A stretch of 64,000 bases of DNA. It comes from Rhabditophanes sp. KR3021 (Eukaryota > Nematoda > Chromadorea > Rhabditida > Alloionematidae). Below, one piece after another: positions 1 to 14,819 of the stretch. The stretch covers positions 3,472,001 through 3,536,000 of the forward strand of contig CAUJLY010000001.1 of assembly GCA_963281155.1 (NCBI GenBank), given 5' to 3'. The position numbers and the translations under genes are program-made. The notes beneath the pieces were generated by a model, which saw only the letters and a program-made list of their open reading frames with translations, was not told where the DNA came from and did no database searches. Each line of letters starts with the position of its first letter. The first letter of the stretch is position 1.

Positions 1-2260
1 ACTATAACACTATTCTGTTTTTATTTTTAATGAGTAAAAAGTGTACAATTGTAATCATGTTATTGCTTTTATCAGTGATGCTTGTATCATATTTTGATTC
101 AAGATATCGTCAAACTAGATACTTTATTGGTCTGGTGAGGATATAATTGATCCGAAGACATTGTATCGAGAAGATAAGCATACTTTAATTAGCTTTTTAA
201 TAATACCAATCACATCAATAGGTATCAGAATGAATTCGTGAAATATGATCTAGGTATAAGAATACAATTACACAGGGTATTTATGTGGTTAAGTATAATC
301 AGATAATGCAGATATTTTTTGTTTTGATAAAGCAATAAAAATAAAATTGTACGAAAAAGAATCGTAACGAGGTATTATTATTCAGGGAGGACTGATAGTG
401 ATTATCTTTTTATGTTCTTCGTTATCTTGTCTAATATATCGGCATTACAGTGATAAGAATATAAATGTGTGTGTATATATTTTGGGTATTCTTATTAGAA
501 AGCGGTTGCTAATCAACAAACCTTTGGATTGATGTATCTGATGCATTTAACTTTGACTAACTCTTTGATTAGATTAGGATAACATGATTTGAAAGTTGGT
601 GTTGTTGTATATATTTATTGCATGTGCTAATATAACATTTCTTTTTGGTACTTCATTTTTGTCAAAACTTTTTTATTGTCGTAGTCTCATGTCGCTTTCA
701 GACACAATCAAATTGCTTACCATTGTGCATTGTAAATTTTACGCCCCGCCACTTTATCAGACCTCTATGACGACCTTTTTATTCACATTTCCGCATCATT
801 TTTATATGTAGTTTTACTTTCAAGCTTACTCAAGAAACACTTATATTATTATTTGTAAAGAATAAACAATTATTTAGAAAAGTATGCTTTATATAAGAAA
901 AAGTTTTATTTAAAAAAGTTGTGTCGCACCCTCCAGTAAAATTCCTTAAATTCACTGCAATTGGTAAAATACAACTGATTATTAAAGTATGTTTATATCT
1001 GATTCTATCAACTATTTTTATTATTGTTATTATGTTTAGAAGTGTATATTATATATGTGTGAGCATCCAAAGTAATACCTTCTTTTCTTCCCCCTCCTCA
1101 ACAGAAATATCTATTTCTATTAATCCAAAAATATTTTGTTCTAATTTTCTTTATTTTTCTTTATTTTCTTTATCTAACTTCATTTGTTTTATTTTTTGTT
1201 GAAATATGACTCCGGAATGTATCTAAAATGCATAAAGATAATAGCTTATCGTTTTTGATTGGCTCGTTGATGTTTCGGATGTAATACTAAAGGACAAGAT
1301 CATACTGCTTCCAGCTATTTTGTCATTAAACATATAAATATATGAATATTTTACTATACTGAATATTTCGTAGTGATATAATATTACTACATTTATTATA
1401 CACATAATATGTTTCAAGCTGTCAATATTAGTTGTTTTGCTATTAGCTGTTGTTTAGTTCATTTGTGTTTGAGATCAACGGCGGGATTAAAATATTATAC
1501 CTGCCTATTTTTTAAATATCTAAATATTTTTAAACTTCCTACTACATATTATTAAGAAACATTCTATCCACATACTTTTAAACATCACCCAACCATTTTT
1601 TTAAAAGTTTTAATATCATTCCTAACTATTTTTTACGTTTCTGTTTTATCGTATTACTATTTGATACTACTATTAATATGATATTACGTTATTATACATA
1701 CACTTTTATTCTTTATCAATTCATTACAAAGTGTCTGTTGGAGAGATACAAAGTACATGAAGTGGTGGGAAATTACCCGACTCGAGTTTAGGTTATATTT
1801 AAAATTAAAATCATCTGGTAATGTTGCAACATAAAATCTCACTCTATTTTTTGTCAATCTAAGAACTGGTAGTGTTGCCACCTCCGGCTGCTGCTCGAGT
1901 CAAGTCAAAAATAAAGAAAAAAGATAATTTTAAGATAGGTTGGGGCCTGATATCTTTGTCTCTTTTACTTTCCCATCATCCGACTTCTTATTTCTTTTAA
2001 ACTGATAACACACATTATATATTTCCGCCTTCTCTGTTTCGTTCTGGTAAATTTGTTCTTCTTTTCTTAAAATCTTTTTTATACACGCGACTTTATTATG
2101 TACACAGACAGAAGAATATTTTATCATCTAATCACCGCCACAAGCTGTTTAGTATTAGCTTTTACTTTCATGTTATTATTTATTATAGGAAGAAGATAAA
2201 TAAAAATATATTATTTCTTGATCAAAAGATATTATTGTCTTTTACGATTCCTATTGACTA
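1..2260. other. Gene-poor AT-rich sequence
   Basis: No open frame here looks like a protein: the short ones have low-complexity, AT-driven composition. The last few hundred bases contain the 5' flank of the CCCH zinc-finger gene. No tRNA or repeat array was seen. Confidence 0.6.
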
Positions 2261-4320
2261 ATGAATTTGACTGAGACTATGAACTCGGCTTCCAACGTAT
2301 TCTTTGCTTTTGACTCTAACGGATCATCTTCAAGCCCGGACTCAAGTTCAATTAATTCATTCTCTACTTTCGACAACAATTTCAACATGAGTGCTGATCA
2401 AATGGCAAGAAGCCAAAATTTGCAAAAACAACAAAGTATGTTTTTACCATCTAAATTAACGTAATTATTTTCAGGAAATATGATTGATAGTTCTGCTTTG
2501 ATCCAACAACAGTCTGCAAATTCACCTTCTCCTCCCAACTCGGTGGTTGCTGCACAGAATGCTGCTAATGCTGGCCAGCCCAAGAATCCAAAATTGTACA
2601 AAACTGAACTGTGTCGTAATTGGATCGACTCCGGAAAGTGTAATTATGGCGAGAGGTATGTGATGGTCTTTTAAATCGGGGAAAACATAATTCCCAAAAA
2701 AAGTAGATTAACTTCGTAGGCGTTACAAATCTGTTCATAACATCTTTCAAAAATTGTTTTTCAATCATGCTTCGCTTAAATTAAACTAATATTTTGTTTT
2801 TTAGATGCCAATTCGCTCATTCAGAAAATGATCGCCGCCCAATTTTAAGGTAATTTAAATATAAGGAAATAATGTTCGAAAATTTCACTTTAACATCTGT
2901 CTTCAGAACCCAAATATAAAACGATCTTATCATTATATACTCCATGCCAATTAAAAATGTAGTTTAAAAAATATATTGTCAAATTTAAAGAATTTTAAAA
3001 CGTCAACATTGTGGCCTAAAACACATAACCTTTCATAAAGGCTTTATATTACATGAGTTTGACCCTTAAAAAATTGATTTTTTCCAAGTATGTTAAACAG
3101 TTTTGATATATTCTCGCCGATTCGATTGATTAATTCTCAAAAGTGTTTTATGATAGTTAAGAGACTTTTTTAAGGATTACATTGCATGCTATATCAAACA
3201 TACTTTGCACAATATACTTGTTTTTTGCAACTGTTTAGCCAATCAAAAAACATTAATTAAAAACCTAGTTGACAATGATGGTAGAACACATTAAGAACCT
3301 TATTTTAAAATACAAAAAATAATGAAGTTTGTACTCATATTTAGTTGATTAAATAAAATGTGTTCATTTTTTGAAGATTTTAAGCAATTTTTAAATATAT
3401 TCCGATTAGCTTTCCAATTAGAATATCAAATCACGAAATTTATTATCTAATAAGAATATAACTAACCAAGGTCCGTTTCTGAGCTAATAAAATAATATAT
3501 AAGTTTAAGGGGATACCGTTATTAATGACAATTAAAAACAAAAATATTTAAAGCCTCTTTTAATGTGACCCCTCGCCTGATGTGTGTATACATGGATCTT
3601 TTTCGGTACCATTAGATTCGGTTCTTCATGAAGAATTTGAAAATGGTTCCTTGGGATTCTATTATGTATATTTATCTATATTTAATAACTCGCCACCTAA
3701 TATATGATCTATTATTTAGGAACTCCAAGTATAAGACATCATTTTGTAATAACTACCACAACAATGGATTCTGTTGTTATGGAGGACGCTGTCATTTTAT
3801 TCATAACGAGGAAGCCTTTACAAATCTACAAGCTTCAGTGGCTGGTCCCTTAATAGTACCAGTCGTTGCTAATATAGGAAATATTTCTTCAACTACTACA
3901 AATATTAGCAGCGAATCATCTGGTGACAGTCCTAGTCCCTCATCACAAGAATCAGGGTCGGCCTCTCCTGTTGGATCTTTTTCGCCTACACATGAACGTG
4001 AAAACTACTCATTCCAATACAACCAAGGATTCATTAATGGAACTCCTCTTATGAAGCCTGCAAATGTTGGTCAGAATTACACCCAAGAATGGAATCCAAT
4101 GACAGCGATGTTCAATGACTTTGGAACTTGGGATGCCACATTCGGTGATGCGATGAGACAACCTCAAAGACAATTTGACGTATTTAGCGATATGAACGAA
4201 TTCTCCAATGGATACGGAAGAATGGGGTTAAATAAAGAAATTCACGAAGGATTTGGTACAAATGTGTTGGCAGGCGATAGACTACCAGTCTTTGAAAGAT
4301 TCTCCAACCAATTTCAATAA
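2261..4320 (+). CDS. TIS11/TTP-type tandem CCCH zinc-finger protein
   Basis: Four exons: 2261-2435, 2475-2655, 2805-2849 and 3720-4320. All junctions are GT/AG and keep phase, giving 333 aa. Two C-x8-C-x5-C-x3-H fingers lie at residues 105-124 and 143-162, joined by exactly the 18-residue linker of the TIS11 family. The lead-ins read YKTELC (canonical) and YKTSFC (variant), and the second finger ends in CHFIH, as in vertebrate TTP. Proteins of this family bind AU-rich elements in mRNA 3'UTRs and promote decay or translational repression; nematode members often act in germline and oocyte development. The flanks are Ser/Asn/Gln-rich and look disordered. The second and third exons split finger 1, and an 870-base intron separates the fingers. 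The stop codon overlaps an AATAAA. The family is secure; orthology to a particular worm gene (gla-3, dct-13 or ccch-1 type) is not decided. Confidence 0.9.
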
Positions 4321-7300
4321 ATTTTATTTAACATTAAAAGTCCCAGGTAGTCATCAATATGTTCGCCTTCATTCGTGCTATTCAAAACGTCAACCACTGC
4401 AGTCATAGTAAAGTCAATTGTGTGTGCTTTCATTAATGTTTCAAAACTTTCAATCCCGATGTATACATGAATGATCTTTTTTAATTTATTATTTTAACTC
4501 AAATTTTTAATATTTTATAAGCTATTTTAAATTTCAAATCAACAAATGCAGAATTCATTTCAAATCCTAATAAACTTTCAATCCATCTACCCTAAAATCT
4601 GATGAACGTCAACGATGGAACCATAATTTATTATTGGACCAAAAGAATTATTAATATATTGTACTATAGTGAAACATAGAAACGATTTGAGAAAAACCCA
4701 AGCAATTAAATGATTCACATTATTTATTTTTAAATAATTTACTACCAAGTTCTTTCAAATTGAACGTGAAATCATTCTAATTAATACTCTTGTATCTTTC
4801 GAAAATGTCTTGATAACTCTTGGCAAATACTAAATATGTATTACGATATTATATTTAAAATAATATAATATACTTTCGTGCCTTTTCTTATTTAGTTTAC
4901 CATTTCTCAGACCTCGTAATTCTTTCTGGCATTCGCAGTCTATTCTGTATTTATCAAGCCAATATTTAACCGAAATTTTAATAAAATCACTACACAAACC
5001 ATCAATTAAGCTTGCTACCAACATCAGCAACAACTATTTCTACAGCAACGCAGAGTGGCCTTCTCAATTGATCTCCTGAACCTTTTAATTAATCTATATT
5101 TTATTATATTCTATACATACTACATTATTACATGGAACTTTTGTCTTCTCTAGTTTTTCTTTACAAAGTTTAGATACACAACTTTATAATCAAAATTCAT
5201 ACAGACTATTATTACTACATATTATATACTCTTTTAAACCAATAGTCCCATCGCTAGATAATCTTTTTCATTTGATATATTTTATACTTCTTTTTTATTT
5301 TTAATACATGTAGAACCCGAGTAGTTATTTTTTAATTATACATTTCCCTTCCTACAACAGTAATCCCTACCATCTACTATCGACTATCTTTTGAAGCCTT
5401 TGGACATACCGAACATCAAATCAAGAACAAACGATATCATTTTTGATTATCATCTAAAAATGTATATTTGATATGAATAAGATGCTGATGATGAAACTTC
5501 TAGTGATGATCAACTTTTCAATGACAATCGAAAGCCACTACCAAATCTACGACCCATAAAATTAACCTGAAACTTCTTTGTATCTTATCCCTTTTAAATA
5601 TATTTCTACATTTTAATTTATTTCACCATAAAATCCAACTCTTTCCCTTTCATTAAACCACAAACTTAATATAAAACAAACGAAACATGCCCCATATAGG
5701 CTATAGACAGATCTTTTAGCTTTTATTACATAACAATCAATTACTCTTCTCGATTCATTGTATCTATATAATATTATTTTCTCTCTACATACTAACAAAA
5801 TATAAAACAACCATTTAAAATATATAATTTTGTAATTTTATTTTTATATAAAAAATTGATATTTTACTTAAAAAATAACTTTACATTTATGCACAAAACC
5901 TTCGTATATACTTTTCAATAAAATTGTTTCATTAGACAAGATGATATGTATATTTGATTGAAAGTACTACAGCTGATTTGTCTTTGTCAGTAAAGTGAGA
6001 CATTCTTTGCATTTCCTACAAGCCAAACATCAAGGGTATTGTTTAAATATTTTGAAAGTATTTAATAAATATTTATAAATACATTTTTTGACAATTTGCA
6101 GTGGTGTGTGTTTTGGGGTAAAATAATGAAAAGAGTTGTTTGTTTATTTCACCTGTTCCAAATAACTTTCTCTTTCCTGACTGTTAATATCATCCACACA
6201 ATACATATATTTGAGCGAAGCAGTGGATGTGACGTAATGCAAACACTCACTCTTCCCCAATTATTCAGTCAGCTGTTAACAGTAGAAAAAATTTATATTT
6301 TATGTCTCCGTAGAAATGTTTAATGTTTTGTGGTAGCCCTCTGGAATTGACAACTTCATCAAGAGCAAACATTAAAAGCGTGCTTTCCAAAATGAAAAAC
6401 TTTCGTGTGTAAGGCAAATAAAAATATTTCAATTTTTTTAAATGTCTCTTACCAAAAAGCAGGGGGTGTAATATTATAATATTATGCGGATGGATTTGAT
6501 TAATGTGGATGACATTTAAATATATGTATAAATATATAAAACTAAAATTTGTCTGAAGATTAGAATTACAGATTAGAATTGACGATTGTATGGCTTAAAA
6601 GAGATGGAGAATTTTTGATTAATATCACATTTTATTTGGATTAAAAAGTTGGAGTAAGATTATCTTTGTTGGGTTGATATAAATTATGCTTGATAAATTC
6701 ATGAGATGGTAGAAAATTAACGTTGATAAGTTGATTTAAAATAGATACGCTAAGGTTTTTTCACCTATGCCTTTTTCCGTTTTAACAATCAAATGCTCTG
6801 AAATTGCGATTTCTGAAGATGGTGTTTTATACTTTGACAACCACAATTATTGTGTCTTTGCACATTACAAATAATGAACGGAATCTGCAATTGCTAACAG
6901 TGTACGGAGATCAGTAATTACTAGCAACTACAGAAATCAGTTACAAAAAATGGGCAATTTGTTTAAGAGTGTCGTTAATTTTCCCGGTTACTTTAATCAA
7001 AGATCTCCGCTCCGCAAAGAGCATCCATTGCCTATTAAAAAAGTGATAGCATTCAGTCTAGATGTTTATTACATATACAAAAAGGTAAAACGATAAATTA
7101 TTTTTTTGATATCACTGACATCTATCTATCAAAGTGATCGTTTTTCTGTTTAACATTGCTATCACTATGATCGAATGCAAATTCTAGGAATCTTGCCATT
7201 AACAATATTTGTAAGGATCAGTTGTTTTACCTTGTCGATCATATGAGAAAAAATTAGGGTAAAGCTTTTTTGTTTGCTGATAAAATAAATATTTATGTGG

Positions 7301-8827
7301 AAGTGAATTAGGGATGTGTGTATACGACTGCATTGCTTGGAATTGTTAAGGGCTATTCCAATAACGAAGTTTGAAAGGGAATATTTTAAGCGATTCCTTT
7401 AAATTATGCAATGTGTTAAATTGCACGAAGATGGTTGTTGAATGTTGAAGTAAATGACACGGAGGAAAGCGTACTGTTTGATAATTAGAATGGATGTCTT
7501 TTAGTTAATTTTTAATTCTCGTTTCGTTTAATGTAAATAAATAGCTGTTCAATTTTTTAGTAATAGTCCGGTAAATTGTTCAGTATAAACAAACGGGACT
7601 TCATCATATAGAAATATTTACTGCATTGTATTGGGTCTCATTATTTGAACAAATATCTAAACATTCCTTCAATTATTTATCTATATGATTCCTTTTTTCA
7701 AATTTGACTCTGTAAATAATCTATTTTATTGTTATTTTGTGTTTGTATTATGCTTTTATTTGTTTGCGATTTCGACACCGGAACAAAATAACGAGAGATC
7801 GAAAGGAGCTAGACAAAAGTGGAGCTTTCCTTAAATTAGGGGCTAACATAAAAATTGTATGAGGCATTGTATAATTTCCATCAATCAAGTGTTAACATTT
7901 AAAAAAAAGTTTACCAATCAAGTATGGTTTTGAATGTCAAAATAATTAAATTCTATAAATAAGATTAATTCAATTGCAATTTCAATTAGCTTAATTATGA
8001 AAGTGGAGTTCATAAAACAAATTTATGGCTGGTTTTTATGATTATTACTATTACGACAATATTGTTTCATGTTTAAAATGACTATTTACGATACTTTGAG
8101 CGGGGTTTCAAGGTCTCTAGATGAAGTTATCAAAAGCATTTTTGATTGCATAACATTAAAAAACATTAATTGTCAATAAATATTGAATTTTTTGCTTCAA
8201 TTTCAGTTGATTCTAAAAGCGCAATTTATCACGTTTCTCTTTTACGGTCATCGGACAAATTTAAAATATAATTGATAGTAGTTGTCATTTTTTCATTAAA
8301 GTTGACAAGTTAAACATGTTGAACGTGTTTATCATTTCATTAAATATTCAAAAAACACTTCATTTGTTTCAAATATTGAAATGGACTGAAACGAAACATG
8401 ACAAATCCTCAGCAAATGGATATCGACGATTATTGCAAAGAAGACACATTTCAATGAGTTTTATGGATGTTTATTTATATTCTTTGCAAAAATTATAAAG
8501 TAACAATTTTGAAAAGCTGATTATTTTTGTGATAATGTATACATTTAATTTTCAAAGATATTGGAAAATACAAGCTTTTAAAACTGCTTTGCTAATGTAT
8601 TATTACCTTTCAATTGAAGTGATTTTGTTAGTACAAATCAAATATAAACGTCATTTGATGATTATGTTTTAAATAATAACAACACATTTTTTGGTATATC
8701 TGTAGACATTAAATAAACAAGGTATTACATTTTATAGACAATTAAAAAGATAATTGATCATATTGAAAAGGTCAAATTTAGAATTCATAATATTTATTAG
8801 TATAATTTAAAAAAAGTTGTTTACTAT
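4321..8827. other. Long intergenic region
   Basis: About 4.5 kb of AT-rich DNA between the CCCH gene and the 3' end of the GPCR gene. The only stretch with protein-like composition is near 5360-5570 (+), where an open run is broken by two stops; it may be a decayed exon. I see no other supportable feature. Confidence 0.5.
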
Positions 8828-10927
8828 TTATAAAAATAATTGTGAACTTTCGTTGTCTGAATCCGCATGCCGGAATATTGAATTCTTTGACATCTTTCGA
8901 ACCATAAGTGGAACACCTGATTCAGATGGTGTACTTTCCTGGAATTCAATCACAGCTGTTTCTTTTGCTTTTATTAAGTCAACACTATCATATGATTTGC
9001 TATCATTCATCTGAATGGGCATATGCGACACAACCACATGCGAGCGGTACTTGGGTTCTTTTTGAATTTTGCGGAAAAATTTGGGAAAAAAGGATTTTAT
9101 TGTATTAATCGAAGCTATTCGCAATGGCTTATTGCAAGTTAGGTATACAGGAAGCCTCAAAGTACTAAAAATGTCCACGTTTAAATTTACAGGCACTTAT
9201 TTACTTACCTTGATAACAAAGTGAACATACTAATTAAATCATTAAGATGTGAATATAAAGCTTCATTTTGTTCCAAATATGATTTATTGACAGTTTCCCA
9301 AACAGTAACAACTATCTGGAGGGATTGAGATATAATATAGAGAGTGACCATCCACACAAGTGCTATAGTTGCATCCTAAAAATAATTGAATTAAATTGAG
9401 TATAATCTAACTGTGTACATTAAATTGATTAAATATAATTAAATTAAATGTTAAGCTAATTATTAAATAGTTTTTTGTTGTGGTAAAGACAAGTGAAGAA
9501 ATAAACTTTAAAATAGAACGTTGATTACTAGATAAACAAACAATATGAGATACCATTAAGCTCTTGGCAAAAAATTCATCAAAAACCGTATGGTTTTGTT
9601 AAATAGCTCATGGGAATCAAACTAAAATAAACTAAATGAATGTGCCATTATGCACGAAACTTGTGTGCGAGACAGTTTTTTGGTTGGTTGACATAGGGTA
9701 AATTAGAGTTGCAAAAAATACCTTAATCGTTTTCTTGTGAGAAGCCCTGCTCCAGGAAGTATTGGTAGAATGAACAATGGTTTGAGCAGCTTTATTCTGA
9801 TCCCTTTTTAGTCTCCTGATAATTAAGAAATTCATAATGATGAGAATTACGAAAGGCAGTATGCGATCCACAATATTTCGAGTCAAAAACTTAAACCAGA
9901 AAGCATAGTAAGGGTTCATTGACATTTGGGATGCTTGTAATTCATACTTTTGCCAGTCTGTGCAGTTTGTCTTCTCAATTAGATCTATTTCGTAGTAGGT
10001 TATGCATTTATAAGATATTGCAACAACAAAACACATGAAAGAAATCAGTGGTCGTTTCAATTTCATAAAGTTCGTAATTGGACGTTGACATAATGATGGG
10101 ATACTGATAAGACACCGTTCAATTGTAGCCATCACGATCAGGAGGCAAGACAACATCATAACACAATTGGATTCCATTAATAGAAGACGAACGTATTTCA
10201 GGAAGATGAAATAAAGTGATAAAATTAAAAAGTAATCCACTAAGACGGGGACAACCATTAAGGCTATAAAAAATAATTAAAACTTTGATAAACAATAGTT
10301 GTATTAAATTTAATAACTAAATAAAGTTCACTTTAAGTTCAATTATCGTATCCGAACAATTGAATATAAAAATTAACCAGACGAATTAATTAAAGACGTA
10401 GATTGTGAGGAAATAAACTAATTGAGACTTTATACAATCAATTTATGAATCTTATTTAAAACTGTTATTGTACAGTTGTATTTAGTTAAAGAATATTTCA
10501 ATTTTCACAATTAACACTCATTTATAACAATTTATAACAATTTTGCTTGAATATATTAATTAGTGAATAGAAGATTAATTTTTTACGTAAACATTACCTA
10601 TATAATTTAGTGAAAGTAGTATATCCAAGAACGCCAGGATCTTAAAATAATATAAATTTTCCAGACCCTTTTTCAAGAATACAAGAGATAGGAAAACATT
10701 GAACAATAATGAAACCATTGCAATAAAGCAACCTATCAAGCCCACGCTATATATTTTCATTTCTAAGAAGTCAGTTCCCTGTTAAAATTAAGAAATCAAG
10801 AAAATTAAAAATTTATTGCCGGACTTACAAAATAGAAACAATCATCTTCTACATCTCCTATTAGCGGAGGGCCGAAATCTGGGACATTAGAAAGATGATG
10901 CAATATATCATCAGTTTGATTCATCAT
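8828..10927 (-). CDS. Class A peptide-receptor-like GPCR (FMRFamide-receptor type)
   Basis: Five minus-strand exons: 10927-10829, 10778-10598, 10263-9722, 9375-9209 and 9164-8828. Phases match throughout, giving 441 aa and seven hydrophobic segments. TM1 is in exon 2. TM2 is split by intron 2. TM3 ends in a DRY-like TIERC motif. TM5 reads RILPFVILIIMNF, followed by a basic third loop. TM6 and most of TM7 come from exon 4, and the rest of TM7 (CNKP in place of NPxxY) plus a ~100-residue Ser-rich tail from exon 5. A Cys at the TM3 start and one in loop 2 could form the usual disulfide. The TM5 pattern and ER motif fit nematode FMRFamide-like peptide receptors (FRPR/DMSR groups), so a neuropeptide receptor at the neuronal surface is the best inference. 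The ATG lies directly after a TTTGCAG acceptor, so it is either trans-spliced there or preceded by an exon; an in-frame candidate lies near 11013-11054. Confidence 0.82.
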
Positions 10928-13900
10928 CTGCAAATAAACATTATTAATTTGAATAGAATATATCATAAGTAAGTGTATTTAACGCCATCATTGTTAGATA
11001 TATTATATTAACCAGCGGACTCTGCTCAACTGATACTTTGCCACAATTCTTGGCCTGTTAAAACATTCCAAAAGTATTTAATCTTCGGAGCTTGTACTCC
11101 TCTTCTTGAATAATTAAGCGAAAGCTAGGGGCTACAAATAAAAGAAGGATGTGTGTATATGATCCTAATTTGCAATTAATTGTATTCGTATTGAATTTGC
11201 AAATAGCACACTTTTTATATGACAATAGAATGGCATCAATATAGATTATTGTTGATAATAACAAAAAACATGAACCATACATTTATAATGAAACACACTT
11301 TTATTTATTTTTAGGACATCTTCTTCTAATCAAGATAATGAATAAATGCATTAGTAATAGCATAAATAGCTCTCACAATAAGTTATCAAAATTGGTTATC
11401 TGGCAAATGATAAAAAATGATGCATTTGAAATGGAACAAATATTGTGAGATAAATTTTTTTAATATTTTCATAAACTCCATATCAATAAGATATATCTTT
11501 GGATAACTTTATTTTCACAAAACCTATTCATTTCAGGAAAAAAAGTTATCAACTCAGTGACTTATGAAAAATACTAAATATGTAAGTAAATATAACTTTG
11601 TTTATTGGCATCTTAAACGTGTTTTACCGTAAGTATTATGTTTCAATCCCTTTTTGGACTGCATCTAATTATACCGATCCCAGTTTTGGGACTAAAACAA
11701 ATAATACAAGGTGTAATTAGTATTTGTTATGTCTATTAAAGCTTTAGAGAGTAACACAACCTTCACAATCAACATTCCCAAAAAACGTCTCGAATATTAA
11801 TTTGAGCTTTGGGCCAAAAATTTACTTATTAAAGGCCTTCTATTAAATGTTTTTGAAGTTGTAATTGATTATTAATGTAATATTATTCATAATAGCATTT
11901 TAGTAAGTGCGTATTCAGCCCAAAGAAAGCCTAAGTAGTGGCAGTAAATAAAGAGTCAAAATAATAAGAATAGAAGAATGAAAGAATTTATGAAGCAATT
12001 ATTAAAATCTTATTAAACTCAAATATAAATAGACTTACTTGGTGTGGCACATCTTTTTTACTAATACTAAATAATAATGATGACTGAATCTGCCTTCAAT
12101 ATAAAAAGAACCAAAGAATGGATAGTTGTGTGCCATTTGAATAAAGTGAAGTAAAAAATTTGGGCTAAACCATAATCTCTCTATGGAAACATGGCAAAAC
12201 CTAATCATTTTTTTATCCTTTGGCTAGTTTAATAATCCCCAAATTTGTACACACATATTAGAGGAACATTCCCACAAGTTTCAAATTATACAAATGTTAA
12301 ATTAAGAATGTTAAATAAACAATAAATTGGTTTTGGTTCTCCACTTTATATAGGCAAAAAGAAAACTGAGCACCTAAATTCGGTTAATATTTTAATGCAA
12401 TAGACAGTATGTACTTGGCAGATGAAACATTAACCAATTAAAGGGATATATTCTGCCTAAATAGATATACATAAAATATGGGCCAAATAACTCAAAAATT
12501 GACAACTATGCATTCTTTGACAGAGAAAGGTTAATTCTAATAGAATCAGAATCAAGTACATGAGCTAAAAATAATAGCAGATGAGATGTTGTTTTGGAAC
12601 TAATGGAAGATGTTATTATGAATAAGAAGCAAGTGATTTGCCTAAGACACTCATTTTAGAAAATAAAACAAGTGCGCAAATGACATTTGTACAAGATTTG
12701 GCTTAAAATTAACTTTAATTTACAAATAAAAAGGGGCATACATTTATAATTCAAATTCTTAAGCACCTAATAATAATAATAAAACGGACCAAAACGCTTT
12801 TTATCAGCACACCAGCTTACACTTACCTTTGGCATGAATAAGCTCAATTAGCTAGCTACAATAAACATCACCACGCTTAAACCAAATAAATAAATATCAC
12901 CTTCTAGCAGAAGTAGATTTAGATTGTTGTCAAAGTTTCAAATATCAGAAAACGAAACGATTTTATCAAAAGTAATATGTAAAAGTATTAATATTTTTTA
13001 GTGCATTATTATGCCCCAACATTTATGCTTACGAGTACACCGATATAAAATTGCAAAAAGGTTTTAGAATTATTAGGAATTTATGTAAAATGATAGGCTG
13101 TGAATTTTTAGAATACTATTGAATATTTGTTGATACTATTAAATAAAGTGAAATCTGTACTTAGTGAACATCTCTTTATAATAAACAAGAAGATTTTGGT
13201 ATTTGGTTGGCTCCAGAGCTAATTTACATTTTTAATCTGAATATAATGGACAACTGTCTATAGTGAACAAAAATCACGGTCCTTCGGTGTTTACCAAACT
13301 CAGATTTCATTGTATTAATGAAAACTACTTTTTATTGTTTCTTAAGCAGGCAATCTGTCTGCATATTTTTACACATACATGAATAATTAGAATAAATGGT
13401 ATGACTCTGAAGGAATTTTTTAATAAACGTTTTCAAAAATAGATCATTCCTTCAATCAAAAGTCAAAAACAAGCTTTTGGCAAATTTAAATTAACGAAAA
13501 TACTATTCGATCATCAACATTATTAAACATTTAAAACTTCGTAAAGTAATTGTTGACAATTTATGTATTTTTTAGCATAGTTAAAAAAGAATAGCTATCC
13601 GCACATTATACAGCCGTTTAATTAAATATTTGAAAAGATTTTGTAAATTGTTATTTCCTTAAAAATCTTACATTATAAATATTTTTTAATAAGAAGTATA
13701 TTTTTTATTACCAGGAAAACATAAAAAAAAGAATATTTGTATGTATTGTATGAGAATTAATTTAATAAGAATTTCATGTACCGGAAATGAAAATAAAAAT
13801 GTTCACATGTATTTTTGTTTTGACAAACCGCTTAAGGACAATCTGTCGTCTAAAATATGTCTTTAATTAAATTAAAAATTGTTCATTCTAATTATTATTC

Positions 13901-14819
13901 AGTTTAAAATTATTGTTCTAAGTTCAAGAAAGGTACTTTAGAAAGATGAAAATATGTGGATTCAAAATATGACCAAAAAACATTTTAAAATGCCTATTCA
14001 AATCTCGCAGGAGTACTAAAAGGATATTAAAAAAGGTGTTTGTGAGTACTATGTTTGTTATTTTATACATTAAATCGAGAGAATCAAAGAATTATTTAGA
14101 TATGACATAGGTAAGATGTGTACAAGTTTACTTAATACTTTATTGACCCCAAAGACCACTAAAATTTTTACATGTGTGTACTTATTCTGGATATTAGCTG
14201 ACTATTTTTCTTGAATAGTATCATGGCAGTTTTGAATATTAATTTAAACAACTTTAATAAACGTTATCAAAATAGATATTGTCATATTGCTTAGTTCCAG
14301 TGGTATTTTTAACTAACAATTAATTTTGGGTTTCTTTTATGGATAGTATTCAAGACACTTACAATTCTGTCGCCGTATATGCAACTTCAACACAATTCCT
14401 ACAATAAAATCATAATCAGTGGAGTAAGCGGAATTGATTTTGCACAATTTTAATTAATTTTTATACATATTTTGATTAATGTAAAAAAATAATTATACCT
14501 ATGGTAAATAAATTCCTTCGCCATTTTTATTCCTACTTGTTTAAATATCTATTGGTGCAATATTCCTGGTTCTAACCTTCAGCAACCCTACTCCTTACTT
14601 GAAGCAAAAATGTATAGGCTATTTAATCTAATAATGTACTTTGCTTTATATTTAATCTTCTTATTCTATTAATTAAATATATTTTATATTTATCTCTTTA
14701 ATTTAATAATATGCATTGTTTTAAATTGTATCAATTTATTTGCCAAATGTTTACAAACATAACAAAAACTTAGTGTGTTATATTAAATTAAGTACTATTT
14801 ACATGCATTACAATTTAAA
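10928..14819. other. Intergenic region upstream of GPCR
   Basis: AT-rich DNA of about 3.9 kb. A 42-base block near 11013-11054 (-) is bounded by acceptor-like and donor-like sites and is in frame with the GPCR, so it could be an upstream exon. The remainder shows no convincing gene, RNA or repeat. Confidence 0.45.

Noticed and set aside
6096..6323. Open frame of 75 codons in the 4.3-8.8 kb gap
   Set aside because: Hydrophobic, AT-driven composition; no splice or start context, no conserved motif.
11058..11282. Hydrophobic minus-strand frame as first exon of the GPCR
   Set aside because: It could encode a signal-like segment but has no good donor leading in phase to the next exon, so I left it out of the model.
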